This document shows positions 42,517-43,686 of a stretch of 43,686 bases of DNA, piece by piece (within the stretch, counting starts at the first letter, position 1; each line of letters starts with the position of its first letter). A model generated the notes under the pieces. The model searched no databases. It was given only the letters and a program-made list of their open reading frames with translations, and was not told the origin of the DNA. The position numbers were made by a program, and so were the translations under genes. Source of the DNA: Verrucomicrobiales bacterium (GTDB lineage: Bacteria > Verrucomicrobiota > Verrucomicrobiia > Methylacidiphilales > JAAUTS01); the NCBI GenBank assembly GCA_031265365.1, contig JAISCS010000206.1:1-43686 (forward strand). The letters are read 5' to 3'.

Positions 42517-43686
42517 TCAGCGGCGGCGGCGCAGGGTCGTCACCAGCAGCGCCGCGCCGATGGTCAGCAGCAGCCACGTTGAAGGCTCTGGTATTTGGGC
42601 GTGCAACAGCAGGTTGTTGCCCTCCAGTATGAAGTGGTAATCGTAGCCGCGTGTGTCGGTCACGTTGAGGTTGTCCAAATTGCCGACCACACTCTCGAAG
42701 CCGGATACGATTTGCCAGCTTGCCGTGTCAAAGTCCGGCGTGTAGTCGGCGGATAGAAAATTCAGCCGGATGGTGGCGTAGTCCTCGAACGTCAGCGTCG
42801 CGTTGTTATTCAGGCTAACAATCATGTCGTTGGTCAGGTCGTCCGCGATGTCAATGTCCAGGAACGCGCCAGCTTTGAACGTCAGCGCCTCCACGTAATC
42901 GCCGAGGAACAGCGTGCCGGCTTGCAGCTTGCCGCTGAGGTCGCCGGGGGCGATGCGGCCGCCGCTGTTGACGGTGACGGTGTCTTTCGTGCCTGTCGTG
43001 CCGCCGATGTTGAGTTGACTGCCCTCCACGTCGGTGAAATTCACGGTGCCGTTGCCGCTGAGCTTGGTGATTTCCACGCGGCTGTTGTTGCCCACCGTCA
43101 GCGCGCCGCCGAGGTCCACGCGCAATTCGCTGTTGGTGATGGCGTGCGAATGATTAGCCAAGGCGAGGCCCTGCACCAAGGTCGAGCCGCCGTAGCTGTT
43201 GGAGCCGGACAGGGTGGTGATGCCCGCTTGCGCCAAAATCAGGCCGGGCGCGGGGTCGTCGGCGTCGAGGTCGTTGGTCAGCGTCAGTTCGGGGCCGAAG
43301 GTCATGGGGTTCAGGGCGCCGTACACGATGAGCGCGCGCGTGCCACTGCTGATGGTGCCGGTGCCGGTGATGGTGATTCCGGCGCTGTTGTGCTGCCCGC
43401 CGAGCAACACGCCGCTGGTGATGGTCAGCTTGGCGTTGATGGTCTGCGTCGTGTTCAGGCCGGCCTTCAGCGCGTTGATGGTTTGGTCGGTATTGAGGGT
43501 GTTGTGACCGCTCAGATACACATTAGTATTGACGCCAGAGGTGAAGTTGGTGGCGTATTCGGCAGCCGTCAGCGGGCGGAAGCCATCCTCGGATGTGTAG
43601 GTCACCAAATCAGTGCCGGCGTATTGGTACAGGTCATAGCTCAACCAGTTACTATTATAGTTGCCACTCATGCCAGAATTGGCCGC
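42517..43686 (-). CDS. PEP-CTERM surface protein (5' end outside window)
   Basis: The last 389 codons of a secreted protein, open at the right window edge, so the true start is outside. The body consists of Gly/Asn/Thr-rich beta-helix-like sequence resembling autotransporter passenger repeats (for example ITTLSGSNSYGGSTLVQG and VNSGGRIAPGDLSGKLQAG). The C-terminus is a full PEP-CTERM sorting signal: IPEPSTW, a membrane helix LLLTIGAALLVTTL, and RRRR. Exosortase would cleave here. Such proteins are exported, sorted and attached to or shed from the surface. The EpsI-like and CAAX-related genes in this window fit the same system. Confidence 0.92.
   Translation of the reverse strand, partial: AANSGMSGNYNSNWLSYDLYQYAGTDLVTYTSEDGFRPLTAAEYATNFTSGVNTNVYLSGHNTLNTDQTINALKAGLNTTQTINAKLTITSGVLLGGQHNSAGITITGTGTISSGTRALIVYGALNPMTFGPELTLTNDLDADDPAPGLILAQAGITTLSGSNSYGGSTLVQGLALANHSHAITNSELRVDLGGALTVGNNSRVEITKLSGNGTVNFTDVEGSQLNIGGTTGTKDTVTVNSGGRIAPGDLSGKLQAGTLFLGDYVEALTFKAGAFLDIDIADDLTNDMIVSLNNNATLTFEDYATIRLNFLSADYTPDFDTASWQIVSGFESVVGNLDNLNVTDTRGYDYHFILEGNNLLLHAQIPEPSTWLLLTIGAALLVTTLRRRR

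Overview
The window looks like chromosomal DNA of a GC-rich, Gram-negative member of the Verrucomicrobiota. Lipopolysaccharide genes (gmhA, an LptF/LptG permease) show an outer membrane. Lineage markers are a very long prepilin-like protein that reads as Verru_Chthon cassette protein A, three parts of an exosortase/PEP-CTERM system (an EpsI-like protein, a CAAX-protease-related membrane protein and a PEP-CTERM cargo protein), and a tandem-duplicated UvrA of the kind I know from chlamydiae. There are no rRNA genes, phage modules, transposase genes or CRISPR arrays. One tRNA gene, tRNA-Leu(UAG), is present.

Layout. 1-4.1 kb: repeat-rich edge, EpsI-like protein, gltX and a Gfo/Idh/MocA sugar-nucleotide-type dehydrogenase, all on +. 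4.1-8.8 kb, all on -: hisG, a 34-residue basic protein of the bS22/AURKAIP1-COX24 type, a TPR protein and ogt, then a GxxExxY protein bracketed by repeats and the CAAX-related protease. 8.8-18 kb: a membrane protein of unknown function diverging from the giant uvrA, which converges on guaB. 18.2-20.2 kb: gmhA diverging from lptF, then tRNA-Leu. 20.8-30.2 kb, all on -: a secreted protein of unknown function, the Verru_Chthon-type protein, gdhA, maf and a Prc-type protease. 30.6-33.6 kb: phoH, a 7TM-HD (PgpH-like) protein and ybeY in a tight + operon. 33.8-37.2 kb: pit, its DUF47 partner and a cardiolipin synthase on -. 37.4-40.2 kb: a 35-residue membrane peptide, a PA14-like anchored protein, recO and a YfiH/PgeF-type enzyme on +. 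40.1-43.7 kb: DUF2062, Sel1-repeat, metallophosphoesterase and PEP-CTERM genes on -.

The most unusual property is the repeat load. A roughly 120-170 bp palindromic element (called family A here: core GGGGTAGTTCAGCGTT ... AACGCTGAACTACCCC inside an outer stem made of CCCCTTCCGTGAAGGGG) occurs in seven gene gaps, often nested in or beside a second family related to GCGGAGACGCGGAG. At least five other inverted-repeat families occur. Repeat-like DNA also lies inside reading frames: uvrA carries six such in-frame segments, two of different type in the equivalent loop of its two halves, and cls carries one. The ends of the GxxExxY and ybeY genes are supplied by repeat sequence. In addition, the heptamer GTCAGCG/CGCTGAC occurs about 100 times in 43.7 kb by hand count, roughly ten times more than base composition predicts.

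The gene upstream end of the Verru_Chthon-type protein is out of frame by one base at an 11-base G tract just after an ATG. This is either a contingency (phase-variable) switch or a homopolymer error. Functions are inferred from motifs read by eye; no database search was run.
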